From assembly GCA_016647705.1 (NCBI GenBank), contig CM028340.1, positions 13,717,001 to 13,781,000 on the forward strand: DNA of 64,000 nucleotides. The letters run 5' to 3'. The notes beneath the pieces were generated by a model that saw only the letters and a program-made list of their open reading frames with translations, ran no database searches and was not told the origin of the DNA. The number at the start of each line of letters is the position of its first letter. Position 1 is the first letter of the stretch. Origin of the DNA: Eucommia ulmoides (lineage: Eukaryota > Streptophyta > Magnoliopsida > Garryales > Eucommiaceae). The position numbers and the translations under genes were made by a program. Shown here piece by piece: positions 44,082 to 57,278 of the stretch.

Positions 44082-46485
44082 TTGGTAGTATTTTTCATGA
44101 GTTCTTTAGCGATGCAATAAAGGAAGCTCTCGGCATTAGGTTGAAATAAAGAACCAATTATGGTTCCGCTTTTATCTCGAACTTCAACATTAATATGACA
44201 CCTGCATATTAATTTTCAACATTTAATGACCACAAGTAAATGTAGGTGGCATTTGTTCATTGTTTATCTTCTTACTTTGTTTTTATTGTCCAAAATTTAG
44301 AATCAGAAAGGACAGCTAGAAATGATCGTGGGTGTTTGACATAGATATATTATAAAGTTTCTAGGTTTCTATTATTTTCATCTATTTAGAATAGAAACAT
44401 AATGCTCCATTTGTTTTATTATTTTTTGTTACCAAATTGGCATTTGTGTTACTCTTCTTTCTCTTTTTATTTTTTATTTTTTTCCCTTCTAGATTAAAAA
44501 TTATGTAAAGTAACAAAGTTTTTCTTAGATTTTTGTTTTTGTACCTATTTTTGGGTATGAAACAATAATCTAAATATATATATATATAATCAAATGTAGG
44601 CTAGATAAAAGTTGTCGTAATGACAAAAAAGTTCTTTTCAATATTACCTGGGGCTACCACATGTGTTTTCTTTCTAACAATGGAAACAGGTAAATACTTG
44701 ATCATATAAGGTAGTAGTTGCTTGGTGACAATGGTTACATCCTATGTACCATCAGGGCTTCTCCAGGTTAACAAATAAACAATCTACATCTAACCTAAAC
44801 AGAGTGCGAAAAAAATTGTATTTGAGGGATACATATGGAATACAAATTTTGAGATACACAATTATAGGAGAGAGACATTATTAGGAATTCCAGGTAAAGT
44901 TGCAAGTGGAACTATACAACTCTTGCGAGGTTCATCACAGAAGATGTTGGCTTTTGGATCGGTTGCAAGTGCAATATGACACTCTATTGAAGAGATATTC
45001 TTATTGACCCTTGGAAAAGTAGATGAAGAAAAAGTAAAGAAAGTTAAGTCTTAGTTAATGAATAAAAAAATTTAACATTGTGAATCAAGTGTATAGAATG
45101 ATAAGGAGACATGTAAATAAAGTTTAAAAAGTGAACACAATACTAAAATGTTAGTAGTAAAAGAGATAGAAGAGAAGAAATTTAACTAGAAATAATAATA
45201 GTATGATGGTGGAAATCATATACCATGTGCACAACTAATCAGCTTCCGAAATGTTTGGATTAACGATAAAAGCGCTTGAAGATCGTGTAGATAATGAAAT
45301 ACCTGAAACACACAACAAGGTATAAGTAACAAATGGTTAGCAAAATGAAACATTCTATTAGGGGTGGAAGGTAAACCATGACAAGTAAAGGTACGAAAAC
45401 GCATAATAACAATGATAGGTTTCATCTCAAAGGTCATCCCTTTATTTTCAGTAAACTAGTTTCATATTGTCAGAATTAGAGGCTTGTTCCTATAATCCAA
45501 AGTAAAAACAATTTATTATAACCTTAAAAAATGACTATTGTTAATAAAAATACTAATTAAAAAAAATTATGGCTCTAATTATTCAATGATAAGGATGAAC
45601 TCTTGCACTCTAGACAGACCATTTCTGGTAGGTTGAGTTTTGGCTGGAAAAACATGCAAAACAATAACAATGGTATCTATACAATAAATAAAAATATAGT
45701 TACATAAAAAATAAATGATTTTTTTTATAATATTTAATAGCAACAAAAATAAATAAGATGTGTACTTTGTTTACAATAAAATATGGATAAAATGCACATA
45801 GTGACTTCCTTGTCCTCGTTCTTGCACTCTAAAGTCTCAGCAAATGGATTGAAGTGGAACAAAGGACTTATAACGGGATGAATATTTTTAGGAACATGTT
45901 CAATGACTGTCCGAGAGTTGATTATCCACTGAAAATCATGCGCAACAAGTCGGTGTTCAAGAGAAACAAATTGTATAATGGCATTTGAGATATTATACGT
46001 TTTAAACTCGACAACAGTGTTTTGAAGTAGCTTGATGTCATTTCCAAATATAGTTTCCTGAACTCGAGTTCCCTAATAAGAAGGTTTAAGACAAAAGGAA
46101 AAATGATGTACATGGATAATCCTTGAGGTGAAATGATGTAAAGAATATTCACATAAAACCAATGCAAATGAATGGAAACAGGGGTAAGTGCCTAAATGAC
46201 CATATCATGAACTACAATATATTAAATTATTGGAGTACGTATTTAGCAAAACTTTAATAACTAAACTTTCTCGCATGGTTAAGTATCCAATAATAAGTTG
46301 AAGTAATAGTATCCAAACCTTAAAGTCAACAAGTACTATCCTTTTGTATTTTTGGGGGCTAGAAATCGGTTGTCTTAGGTATGTTTTTTCAATTACCACA
46401 ACTTTGACAATCCAAGGCTACCTACTTTGTGGTGTAATTTCTTTTATTGAATTTACTTCTCTATGCATTTTCAAACCTGTTAAGT
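44082..46485 (-). pseudogene. RPA70-like (replication protein A) gene of a Helitron, broken
   Basis: Minus-strand exon-like blocks, N to C: 46485-46315 ('INSIKEITPQS' then a stop, 'WIVKVVVIEKTYLRQPI', 'RIVLVDFKV'), the first OB fold; about 46060-45850 ('QETIFGNDIKLLQ', 'FKTYNISNAIIQFV', 'HRLVAHDFQWIINSRTV'), the second; 45440-45310 ('PIIVIMRFRTFTCHGLP'); 45000-44840; 44742-44648 with a CNHC...CFHC zinc ribbon, followed by a stop; and 44201-44082 ('INVEVRDKSGTIIGSLF'), with AG before and GT after it. RPA-like single-strand DNA-binding genes are regular cargo of plant Helitrons beside the Rep-helicase gene, which here lies directly upstream on the same strand. Stops make it non-functional. Confidence 0.8.
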
Positions 46486-47184
46486 GAGAAGAAAAATGAG
46501 GGAGAGATAAAAATAAATATGGAAAATAAAAATCGATAATGGGAAGAAGTATGGATGCAATACACATACACAATATATACATATAATTAATTTTGTGCAT
46601 GTGAACAAGAGAATTAAAATGTAATTGTTAAAGTGATGATATATATAATTAAATTAAACTTGTGCATGTGAACAATAGAATAAAAATACATTCGTTAAAG
46701 TGATAACCTAGGGCAAGGAGAAATATACAAAGAAAAGAACTTGTAGCATGAACAATTAATGGTTGTAACCACATTTGGTTCAAATTTTTTAAAATAAAAG
46801 TGTTCCAAAGAAAACGCAGGTTAAACATAAAATTAAAGAAAACAACAACATTACAAGTAATTCTAGTTGAGGAAACAATATGCATATAAAGAATGTTACT
46901 GTAGGCTTCAATATGTAGACAACATAAAAAATACCAAAAATAAAATATCTAAGACTAAGAAAAATAATGACAACGCTAATTGGACTGGATTTCATTCCAT
47001 TAATATAAATCGAGAAAATAAAATTGCATTTTAACTTTGAGTTATGACTATTTATGGATGGGGCTCAAGTAATCTAGGGGAATGATTTATCATCATGTAT
47101 GCATGCAAGATAATGAATCATTAGTATGCTAGTTAAACAAATACATAAATAACACATCAGATGTAATTTTTGTTGTGATTTCAG

Positions 47185-47294
47185 ATGTTATGGCATTATA
47201 CCACTAAGCCTGATTTCCGAAAACGTATTTGGGTCGATGAGAATTTTAACACTTCTGGAAGTTTGAGCCTTGGATAAAGAGACATACAATTAAC
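47185..47294 (-). pseudogene. Helitron helicase, C-terminal end (left of the LTR complex)
   Basis: The minus strand reads 'QLYVSLSKAQTSRSVKILID' and then 'PNTFSEI', the C-terminal end of the PIF1-type helicase of Helitrons ('QLYVALSRA-T' type motif). It joins in frame to the part at 63468-64000 once the intervening 16.2 kb is removed. Confidence 0.85.
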
Positions 47295-50223
47295 TGACGT
47301 ACCCTGAATTTTGATAATAGAGGAAGTAAAGATCAAGAAGAAAAGGAAACAAGTTTCCATTCATCCCTCTCGAAATCTTCCAAATTCGTTCATTTTGAAA
47401 TTGGTTTTTTAATGGATTTTCAAGCCTTCGATTTTGAAAAAATTCTTGGGCCGGGATTTTATGTTTGAAAAGGAGTCGTCACCTAACATGGGGTTAAATG
47501 GTGTGCTAGGTCACCGGGAGTTTTAGAAATTCATTTTTTTGTTTTGAAATGGTCCGTGTTTTGACTTGTAAAGGTCTTGTACCAGAGATTTCTTTTAGTT
47601 CAGGGGTCGGTTATGCGCAGGGAAGGTTTTACGCACCCCAAGACACTCGTTCATAAATGGTACCTTAGTCTGAATGAATATTTACCTTTAAACAAGTCTT
47701 AATTAATTTTCTTCGATTTGCTTTAACAAAACAATTTCATTTTTTAAAGTTTTTTCCATTTTATGCAAGTTTGACATGATTAAAGCAGTAAATACTACAC
47801 AAATCTCAATAGAAAAAACCCAATAGCAATATAAGAGATACAAAAATATTAACGACCGAACCTTTTAAAGGTTTCCTACATATCCCTATTTTCACTGGGA
47901 ATCAGGTCGACATGTAGTTCCAACATGTAAAATGATATAAAATGACTACATTTTTTTTGTATTTTTTAATGACCAAACCTTATAAAGGTTGCTGACATAT
48001 CCTTGTTTTCACATGGAATTAGGTCGACATGTAGTTCCGAGCATGCAATATGATATAGTTTTATTATTAAAGGTGACCAAACCCTTATGTGGTTGCCTAC
48101 TTACTTTGGAAAATAACCAAAGATCAAGTTATCACGTAGTTCATTTATTTAATGTTAAAATGACACATTTTCATTTATTAAAGGTGGCCGAACCCGTATG
48201 AGGTTGTCTACGTACCTTGGCGAATAACCAAGGATCAGGTCATCACGAAGTTCGTTTAAGTTTGGATTTGTGTGTTCTTTATGTTCTTGATGTTCTTGAC
48301 ATGATCTTAAACAAGTTTGACACATTTCAATGATTTTGACTTGTTTTTGATGTTTTTATCTTGATTACTTATTATACATGCTATGTATTTGAATTTTAAG
48401 TATGAATACCACATAATAATGCTTTGTACAAACATAATATACATATTTAAGTCAAAATTAAAGGGGGTTTCATGAATACATACCTACTTAGGGAAAGTAG
48501 TCTTCCCTAAGTGATTATTTTCATTTGCTTATTTATCTTCTTTGGTTGTCCCCGATCGATTACCATCAAATCTTTGAGTTCTTCCTCTAAGAACCTCAAG
48601 AACTTCTCTAGGGCAGAATTTTAGCAGAATTTTGAGGTGATATTAAAGAGAATTTCCTGGAAACCCTAGAGCCTGAGAAATTTGCTCGAACCTAGAGAGA
48701 GAATGAGTGGTTGCTAAGTGTTGAAATTGTGAAAACCAGCCCCTATATTTATAGGCCAGAGGGCCTGCGCATTGGCCCATGCGCAAGCCTTTCTAGACTT
48801 TTTCCTGGGATCTGTTTGGCTTAGGGGTCATGTCCTCTTGTCTTGATCTTGAATTTTTTTGAATGAATTTGGAAGGTTGTGTTGGATTTTCAAAGATTTA
48901 GTAATCATTACCAAATCTTTGAAAGGTTATTGCAATCAATGGCAATCATTAGTAATGATTGGAAATCATGAAACAATCTCCAATGTGATTGGTTTCACAT
49001 GGGTGCATTGATGGCATCAAGTGACAATTTCGGTTCAGTTCAGGGGCTAAGTATTGGTTAGTTTTACTATCTAGGTTTGGTTGCCATTAATGCTTCCAAG
49101 GTTCATTGCATATGGCCTTGATGAGTCACTTTGCATTTAATTCTTGATGATGACCCTTGATGTGATAGGCTTGGAATTGGTTGGATTTGAATCAAATCAT
49201 ATTACTTTGCCTTGTAACCAGTAGTTACATTTCAAGGGTTTTAGTTAACCCCAAGTATTTTAAACAAAATATCTACATTCCTTGAATCTACCCAATCCAT
49301 GTCATCCCAAGTATTAAATTCTTGATGTTTTGGGCATTTAATTCTCATTAAATGCCTCAGTTAGGTAGAGAACCAGATCGGTTTGGTTTTAATAACGGGT
49401 ATTTACATTTCACGGATTTCGGTTAACCCTAAGATATTTTGACCAAAAATTAATTCTTTATGGGATGTGAATTTTATGCTCATTAAATTCCTTGCTTAGG
49501 TGGCGAACTGAATCAGTTTAGTTTTGATAACGGTTAGTTACCTACTAAGTAACTTCGTTCCTTCCCTACATATTTTTGGTAGAGAATATATTAGGGGTGT
49601 CTTGGTCTTTTAATATCATTTCTGAGTTATTATTTGATGGTTTGGGCCCTTGATTCAATGGGCCTTGGTGGTTTACTCAAGACAACTTTGGTTTGGTCAA
49701 TTTCAAACCAAGTCCTAATCTTTGGTTATGTTGTGTAACTTAGACTTGTCATGACATTTTCATGCCTAGATTTATGTCTTTTGGATTTGTTTTAATGATA
49801 TTATTACTTTAAACAATAATTTAAATAAATATTTTGGGTGTCGAATAGATGAAACCGGTGATAGTAAATGTTTCAGGGGTCAAAGTAGGTAACTGAGGTA
49901 ATTTTGTGAAATTTCCTATTATTAAAGGGTAGTAACTAATTTTTATTCATATTAGAGGTGATTCAATGAAAACCATCCTTTAATAATGTCATCTTAGTCC
50001 TCCTTTAATTTTAGAAATTTCAAGGTTGACCCAAAACTTTTACTTTACCAAATTTAGTCAAATTCAATAATTTTTATGTTTTCTTTTGTTTTTGTGATTT
50101 TTCAATATTATCCAGTGTGATCCAAGGTAAAAATTCATTCCCTTTAGACATAATTTTAAAATTTATTGGAACTTGTACTTTCGATTCAACACTGATTGGG
50201 CAGGACAAAATGTGGTGTCGACA
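47295..50223. mobile_element. LTR1 of the three-LTR complex
   Basis: Starts TGACGTACCCTGAATTTT and ends GGTGTCGACA (2,929 bp). It shares its whole layout with LTR3 and, less closely, LTR2. Repeated 'GGTTGCCTAC(G/A)TA' and 'AATCAGGTCGACATGTAGTTC' modules lie at 47870-48250, '(A/G)CCTACTTAGGG(A/G)AAGTAGTC' at 48482-48510, and 'CATTAAATGCC' blocks at 49330-49500. Very long LTRs with a GGTGTC(T/G)ACA end suggest the Tat/Ogre side of Ty3/gypsy, but no pol is present to confirm this. Confidence 0.8.
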
Positions 50224-50480
50224 ATTGTCCATATTTGTCATGTGAGTTTACTCATTACGATAAAGAAGAAGACACAAATATTTTGTTCCACTGGACATGA
50301 AAATTAAGGACAGGTATTTAAATTTTGATTTAAGCAAGGTTTAGGTGTGTGCCTGAACATTATCGCATCTATCCTTTAGAAGTAGTAAAGGATTTTCTCA
50401 AAGTAGGCAGAATGATTAGTCCCCAAGGCTTTATAAAATCTTTGATTGCTTGAAGTGTAATAGTATGTAATACTCTCTAA
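50224..50480. other. Internal region 1, primer-binding side
   Basis: The sequence right after LTR1 ('ATTGTCCATATTTGTCATGT') matches the one right after LTR2 ('GTTGTCCCTCTTTGTCATCT'). This position would hold the primer binding site. The tRNA could not be identified by eye. No coding frame. Confidence 0.5.
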
Positions 50481-51749
50481 CCACTTAAGGTAGGATAGTA
50501 GGTTGGAATCTTTAACTGCTTGTGGTAGGACGATAGGTTTTCTTTGCCTAGTATGTACTTTACCGACCCATGTGAAGTAGGACTGGATTTAACTCTCCGA
50601 CCAGTTAAGGTTGGATAGGATGTACTCTACTTACTCATGTGATGTAGGTACGGATTGTCTTCTTCTTTGACCAATTAAGATAGGAAACGATGTTACTTCA
50701 CTGACCCATGTAAGACAGGTGTGAATTGCCTACTTCTCCGACCAAGTAAGGTAGGAAAGGATGTTACTTCACCCCATGTGAGGCAGGTATGGATTCTTAC
50801 TTCTCCGACCAATTAAGGTAGGAAAGGATGTTACTTCACCGACCCGTGTAAGGTACGTATGGATTGTTACGGATTGTTACTTCTCCGACCAACTAAGGTA
50901 GAAAAGGATGTTACTTCACTAACCCGTGTGATGCAGGTATGGATTGTTACTTCTTCGACTAATTATGGTAGGAAAGCATATTAATTCACCGACCCATGTG
51001 AGGCACATATGGATTGTTATTTCTCCGACCAACCAAGAAGGTATGAAATGATGTTACTTCACCGAACCATGTACGGTAGGTATGGATTGTTGCTTCTTTG
51101 ATCAAATAAGGTAGGAAATTATGTTACTTCATCGACCCGTGGGAGGTAGGTATGGATTGTTGCTTCTTCGACCAACTAAGGTCGAAAAATATGTTACTTC
51201 GTCGACCCATGTAATGTAGGTATGGATTGTTCATTCTCCAACCAATTAATGTAGAAAATGATGTTACTTCACTGACCCATGTGAGGCAGGTATAGATTGT
51301 TACTTCTTAGACCAACTAACGTAGGAAAGGATGTTACTTCACCAACCTGTGTGAGACATGTATGGATTGTTACTTCTCCGACCAACTAAGGTCAAAAAGG
51401 ATGTTACTTCACCAACTTGTGTGAGGCAGGTATGGATTGTTGCTTCTTCGACTAACTAAAGTCGAAAAGGATGTTACTTCACTGACCTGTGTGAGATAGG
51501 TATGGATTATTCTTTCTCCAACCAATTAATGTAAGAAAATATGTTACTTCACCAACCCATGTGAAACAGGTATGGATTGTTACTTCTCTAACCAACTAAG
51601 GTAGGAAAATATGTTACTTCATCGACCCATGTGAGGCAAGTATGAGTTGTTACTTTTCCAACCAATTAAGGTAAGAAAGGATGTTACTTCACCGACCCGT
51701 GTAAGGCAGGTATGGATTATTACTTCTCCGACCAACTAAGGTAGGAAAG
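50480..51749. repeat. 70-bp tandem array in internal region 1
   Basis: About 18 copies of a 70-bp unit of the form 'TTACTTCTCCGACCAA(T/C)TAAGGTAGGAAAGGATG', 'TTACTTCACCGACCC(A/G)TGTGAGGCAGGTATGGATTG'. Unit spacing measured from the GATGTTACTTC word is 70 bp, with one 10-bp local duplication near 50865-50880. Copies differ by a few substitutions. The array resumes after the solo LTR at 53070-53185. Confidence 0.9.
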
Positions 51750-53069
51750 TGGTAGCGGAATATTACGTCACTACTTTTACCGCAAGTGTACGGGTCAAGT
51801 TTTAATATAGTGGGAAAAGCAAGGGTTGTCGTATCCACAATGATTGGATTAAATTATCGTTAAGTACCGCGATTGTCATAACCGAATTTTATTTAGGCGA
51901 TTAAAATTAGGATTTTTTTTTAATATATACTAAACTAAATTAACAATTAATTAAACTATAATACTAAGTATATTATATAAGAATAGATTATTTAGGGATT
52001 AACTTCGTTTACTTATACGTGTTTGATCCAATCTAGTTGACATTAACGGTATTCAAACTATCTGATAATCTAGGTATTGAAAACTCATTCACTCCCTCTC
52101 TTGAGTGTAAAGTGAATGAATACATGACTTCCCGTTAACGCCGATATTCCTATCTAGCATCAAAATGACACTGATCACATGAGTCTTGCCCCAACCTCAC
52201 GGATTGCATACTAATACTCTCCCGAGTCATTAGATCGTCACGTTGTGTTTAAACCCTAGTCTGAATTCGAGGTTACCTCTCCCGAGTGTCAAACCTCAAT
52301 TTCTCAAACCAACTAATATTTCATTAGAAGCATATAATAGAAGTAATAAAATCGTAAACACAATCGGATACAAATGAACAACTGTTAACAAAACACGATT
52401 TACTCAAACATATAGTAGTAAACTATATCAATCCCATAGATAATCAACGTTTAGCTCTTGGTCATAACCATATATTGTATACATGATCAAACAACCAAAA
52501 ACGAGTTAAGAATAAAGAGAAAAACAAAAGAGAATAGCCGTTATCTGAAGGATGACGTCTGTAAAAACCGTTTCGATCTTGTTTTATCTTCTCCAATTGT
52601 GTTCCTCCTCTTTGGTTGGTTGAGAGCTCTCAAAAACACTCCCAAAGTGTTTGAAGTGTATTCTCAAACTATTAGAATTCGAGGGATAAGGGAAAAAAGA
52701 CCAAAATATCTAAACAAAACTTTACACTAGGGTTTCAACGCTGCAACGGTTAAAAGCACCACTGCAACGGTAGTATGTCGGTAGGCTCATCGCTGCAGGG
52801 ATGAGATCCATCGCTACTATGGTGGTTGGGCAGAGAGTTTACTAACCTTCACCACTGCATCGGTGAAGATGCTTGCTTATTCTTTGATCTTTTTCAATGT
52901 TTCTCCACCGTCTTTCTACCAATTAGGTTGATTTTCAACCGTTTTCACTCCTAACCCCTGCTTTAAACAAAAATAATTAAAAATGAATTAAAATATAATA
53001 AAACATAACAAGAACACTCGAAAACTACCAAATTCAACTTGAAAAAAGGTAGATAAATTTAACCTATCA
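51750..53069 (-). mobile_element. Solo LTR (copy B), GAAAG target duplication
   Basis: Plus-strand ends are TGGTAGCGG and CCTATCA (TG...CA), 1,320 bp. GAAAG flanks it at 51745-51749 and 53070-53074. Removing it restores the 70-bp repeat unit 'GGTAGGAAAGGATGTTA'. It is the reverse-orientation partner of the copy at 28611-29997. Shared words include 'GCAAGTGTACGGGTCAAGTT' near the start and the GAGGTTACCTCTCCCGAGTG block. No coding domain. Confidence 0.92.
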
Positions 53070-53185
53070 GAAAGGATGTTAATTCTCTGACCCACGTAAG
53101 GTAGGTATGGATTGTTACTTATCCGACTAAGGTAGGAAATGATGTTACTTCACCAACCTATGTCAGACAAGTATGGATTGTTTAC
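53070..53185. repeat. Remainder of the 70-bp tandem array
   Basis: About one and a half further copies of the 70-bp unit continue after the solo LTR, ending near 'GTATGGATTGTTTACTAAC'. Confidence 0.85.
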
Positions 53186-53757
53186 TAACATAGTGCTCTA
53201 AGGGTAGCAAAGAGCACAATGAAAGGTTTTTTTGGTTTATGACACAGTGTTCTAAAGATAGCGAAGAACACCATCAAAGATTTATTTATTTAATTGATTG
53301 TATATCAATATTTGGATGGAAAGGTTCTTCCCTAGAGAAACTGATTCCTGAGTTGTCGTATCAATACATGATTGAAAATTATTGAGATAATCCTCCTTGG
53401 AGAAACCTCTAGGGGAAACTTAACAATTAGTGGAGTTTGTGGCCACATCCTACATGTGACTGCTTAATGAAGACTAGAAAACTTCCTGTGGGAAATTTAA
53501 CCTCGGATAAAATATGCCCAGTCGTAGATTAGGGCTCTGTGATGATTTTTTTCCTAGGGATTATCAACTTTGATTTTTGAATCTTGAATCTTGAATTTTT
53601 TATTCTTTGATTTTTGAATTTTAAATTGTGCCCCAGCTCTAGTTAAGGCGAGTCTTATCAAGAAATCTCCCCAAATCTAGATGGGGCAAGTCTTATCAAG
53701 AAATCTCGATGGAGTGATCAGATATAATGTACTCCAGCTCTAGCTGGAGTGATTCCT
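53186..53757. repeat. Internal region 1, 3' part with short duplications
   Basis: Two copies of 'ACA(T/C)AGTG(C/T)TCTAA-G-TAGC-AAGA-CAC' lie at about 53190 and 53240. Two 'TCTAG(T/A)T-G-GGC(G/A)AGTCTTATCAAGAAATCTC' copies lie at 53638 and 53676. LTR2 starts at 53758. No coding sequence or clear polypurine tract. Confidence 0.6.
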
Positions 53758-56700
53758 TGACGCATCTCGGATTTTGATTAGCGAAAGAAGTAGAGAATCA
53801 GGAAGTATAGGAAAACAAGTTTCCATTATTCTCTCTATAAGTCCTCCAAATCCGTTCATTTTTTAAAATGGTTCTTCAATGCATTTTCTAGGTTTCGGCT
53901 TTGAAAAACTTTTTGGGCCGAGATTTTTGTTAAAAAACTTTGTCGCCACCTAGCATGGGGTTAAATGGTGTGCTAGGTCACTGGGATTTTGGAAATTCAT
54001 TTTCCTTTTTGAAATGGCTCGTGTTTTGACTTCCATAGTCTATGTACTAGAGATATTCTTTAAGTTCAGGAGTCGGTTATACTCGGGAAAAGTGTTGACA
54101 CCCCAAGACACCTATCCGAAGATGATACCTCGGTTTAAATAAATATTCACTGTTAAACACTATCCAAGTAGTTTTCTTTGATTTACTTAAACAAAATAAT
54201 TTCCCTTTTTAAAGGTTTTGTTCTTTTTATGTATTTTTTACATGATTTAATGGAAATCAGGCAAATACGATAGCTACTACTAGTCAGCTACACCCACTAG
54301 AAATTTATATACAGACAGATATGTAAATATTCAAGCTATACTAAATGAAATGCAACCTAAGACTAAATGGTTTTGATATGCGACCGAACCTGCACGTGGG
54401 TTACATATGTATCTCAAATGAGAATTAGATCTTTACGTAGTTTGTCTTAGTTAGGGTAAAGGATATGGTTTATTATTGAAGGTATGATCGAACCCTTATG
54501 GGTTGCCTACGTACGTTAGGTGGTTACCAAAGATCAGGTCAGAAGTAGTTCATTCTTGTCTCGTTGAAAACTGGATTCATTGTTAAAGGTACGATCGAAC
54601 TCTTATGGGTTTCCTACGTACTTTGGGTGGTTATCAAAGATCAGGTCAAACATAGTTCAATCCAATTATGTTTGAAAGTTTGGGTTGGTTTTGGTTAAAT
54701 CTGAATTAGTTTAGTTAAGTTTTGATTGATTATTAGTTAGTTTTGTTCAAACAAACTTGAATCACATCTTAAAATAAACCTTTTGATTTTGTTAAAAACC
54801 TCAAACAAACTCCTTTACTTTGATTAGTTTAGTGTTTGTGTGTGAGTCGTGAGTTAAAAAATGAAAAGAAATACCTTATATTTATGCCAGTTATACTCTT
54901 AACTAAGGAAAACAGAAAGGTTTCTGAATAAGAATCACACATATCCCCAAAGGAATAGAGGCCCTCCCTTTATCTCAATTTTTTAGCAACAAAGGTTTGT
55001 CGGTGTAGTATATAAGTATATATGTATATATGAGTGTTTTGTTTAGCTAAAAAAGAAAAGAAATACGATGTTCTTGGGGAGTATCATATGGACTATGTAC
55101 AACTCATGGTATGAATAGTCGATTTGTTCAAATCCTCAGGTGTTTTTACTATGTGGTTGGATGATTTGATGTTTTTGAATGCTCTTGATATACTTGGAAT
55201 GATTCTTGTATGATTTAACCAGAATTTTGTTGTCATAGTTAAGATTAGGTGGTTGCTTGATGTTCTTTATAAAATAAAAAGCTTGTTCGGTTGTTTTTAG
55301 GGTTTGTTTTATTCTTTTCTGGATTTTATGTGTTAAGAACATGAGAGTAAGTGTAGTATTTGCATGATCCTACCATATACAAATAAATATACACAAAATC
55401 AAACAAGAATCATAAGGGGTTTGATAGAAACATACCTACTTAGGGGATGTGGTCTTCCCTAAGTGTTTACCTCCTTCTTCTTAATCTTCTTGGTCGGTAG
55501 TTGAACAGTGGTTGATCAGTGGTCACAGTTCTTTGAGTTACTAGCCAAGAACCCAAGAACAACAACCTACTTAGGGGATGTAGTCGTCCCTAAGTAGCTA
55601 ACCTCCTCATCCTCTACTCGGTGTTAATCGGTGATCGTCGATCCTTGAAGTTCTTGTTCTAAAAATGTCAAGAACTCCTTCCACGACTAGATTTCTATAG
55701 AATAACGACGTGTTTTCTAAGAAATCCGCTTGAGAGGCCTAGGACCTGAGAGAGTTGTTCAAGTTTAGAGAGAGAGGCTAGGCATTCAAGATTTGAAAAA
55801 ATGAGAACCACAATACCCCTATTTAAAGGTTGGGGGCCTGTGCATTGGGCAATGCGCAGGCCAATCTAGCTTCTTTCTTGGGGGGGTGTTTGGCCTAGGG
55901 GACCTGTTATCTTTTCTTTGTTTGGTTTGGCTTGAAACGAATTTAGGGGAGGAGGCTAGATTTTCAAAGATTTGGTAGTCACTGGCAATCATTACCTCTC
56001 TACCAATAAGATTCCTTGCACATGGGTGCATTTATGACTTGATGGGATGGATCCGATTTGGTTTAGGAGCTAAACACCGATTATATCTATTATTTCAAAT
56101 TGGTCATCGTAAATGATCCCACGGTGTATTATATCTAGTCCTTAAGTGTCACTTTGCATTTAATGCAAAGTTATGAGTCATGACTTCGAGGCCACACATT
56201 CAGTTCATTTCGAATGGAATCGGGTGAACTTTCATTGTAACCGCCGATTGGTTTCCATGTTGCTTAGTTACCCGTAGATATTTTTATGAAAATATATCAA
56301 TATTTTGAACCTAGCCATGCCATTTTATCCCAATCATTTAATTCTTAATGGGATGTGCATTTAATGCTTTACTTGGAGGCTACTCATCCGGTTTGGGTTC
56401 GGTAACAGGTCGTCACAATTCAAGGCTTTCGGTTGGTTTCTAAAATATTTTGCTTAAAATATATATACCTTGAATGTGGTCTTGACATTTCATACCAAGA
56501 ATTTGATGCTTAATGGGATAGGCATTCAATTCTCATTGAATGCCTTACTTAGGTAGCGAACCGAATCGGTCTAGTTTCGATAACTGTTACTTTCATCATA
56601 AGTGTCTTGTCCCGTTCCTTTGTCATTTGGTGGGAAACTTATAGGAAGGCTCCTTGGTCATTATAAGTCTTGGTTTGTGGGCTTTAAATGATTTATAAGC

Positions 56701-57278
56701 CCCTTGATTGCTTGGCCTAGTGTGGTTTGTCAATACTACATAGATTTAGTGAAAATCCAAGTCAAGCCCAATCCTTAATTCACCTTGTGATTTTGGGCTT
56801 TTTCATGACCTTTATAAGCCTTGTTTAAGTTGTCTTAGATTATTTCTTGGTAGTATGTGATGTTCTATGCATGAAAGAAGCAATTGTTTTTTGTGTTAAA
56901 TTTGACAAGATTTAGTAAAAACTAAATATTTCAAAGTTGGTGGGTTACTGAGTTAATTGTTTGAAATGTCCTATAATTTAAGGGTAGTGACTAATATTTA
57001 TCTATACTAAATATGATTTGATGAAAATTAAACTTTAGTAAAATCATTTTAGACCTCCTTAAATCATGGAGATTTTGAGGTTGACCCGAAACGTTTACGT
57101 AACCGTATTTTGTCAAATTCAACTATTTTGTGTTTTTTTTCATGTTTTTGGTTATTTTTTTATATTGCATAGTGTGATCTCAGGTGGAAATTCATTCCCT
57201 TTAAACCCAAGTTTAAAATTTATCTAAACTTGTACTTGACTCGATAGTGACTGGGCGGGACGAATTGGGGTGTCTACA
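53758..57278. mobile_element. LTR2 of the three-LTR complex
   Basis: Starts TGACGCATCTCGG and ends GGTGTCTACA (3,521 bp), about 590 bp longer than LTR1 and LTR3. It keeps the 'GGTTGCCTACGTA' and 'CAGGTCA' modules at 54480-54660. Its 'ACCTACTTAGGGGATGT(G/A)GTC' module is present twice (55434 and 55568), which accounts for part of the extra length. It is the most diverged of the three. Confidence 0.8.

Noticed and set aside
50480-51749. 70-bp repeats as a possible CRISPR array
   Set aside because: The units are contiguous tandem repeats without unique spacers, inside a plant LTR element, and no cas genes are present.
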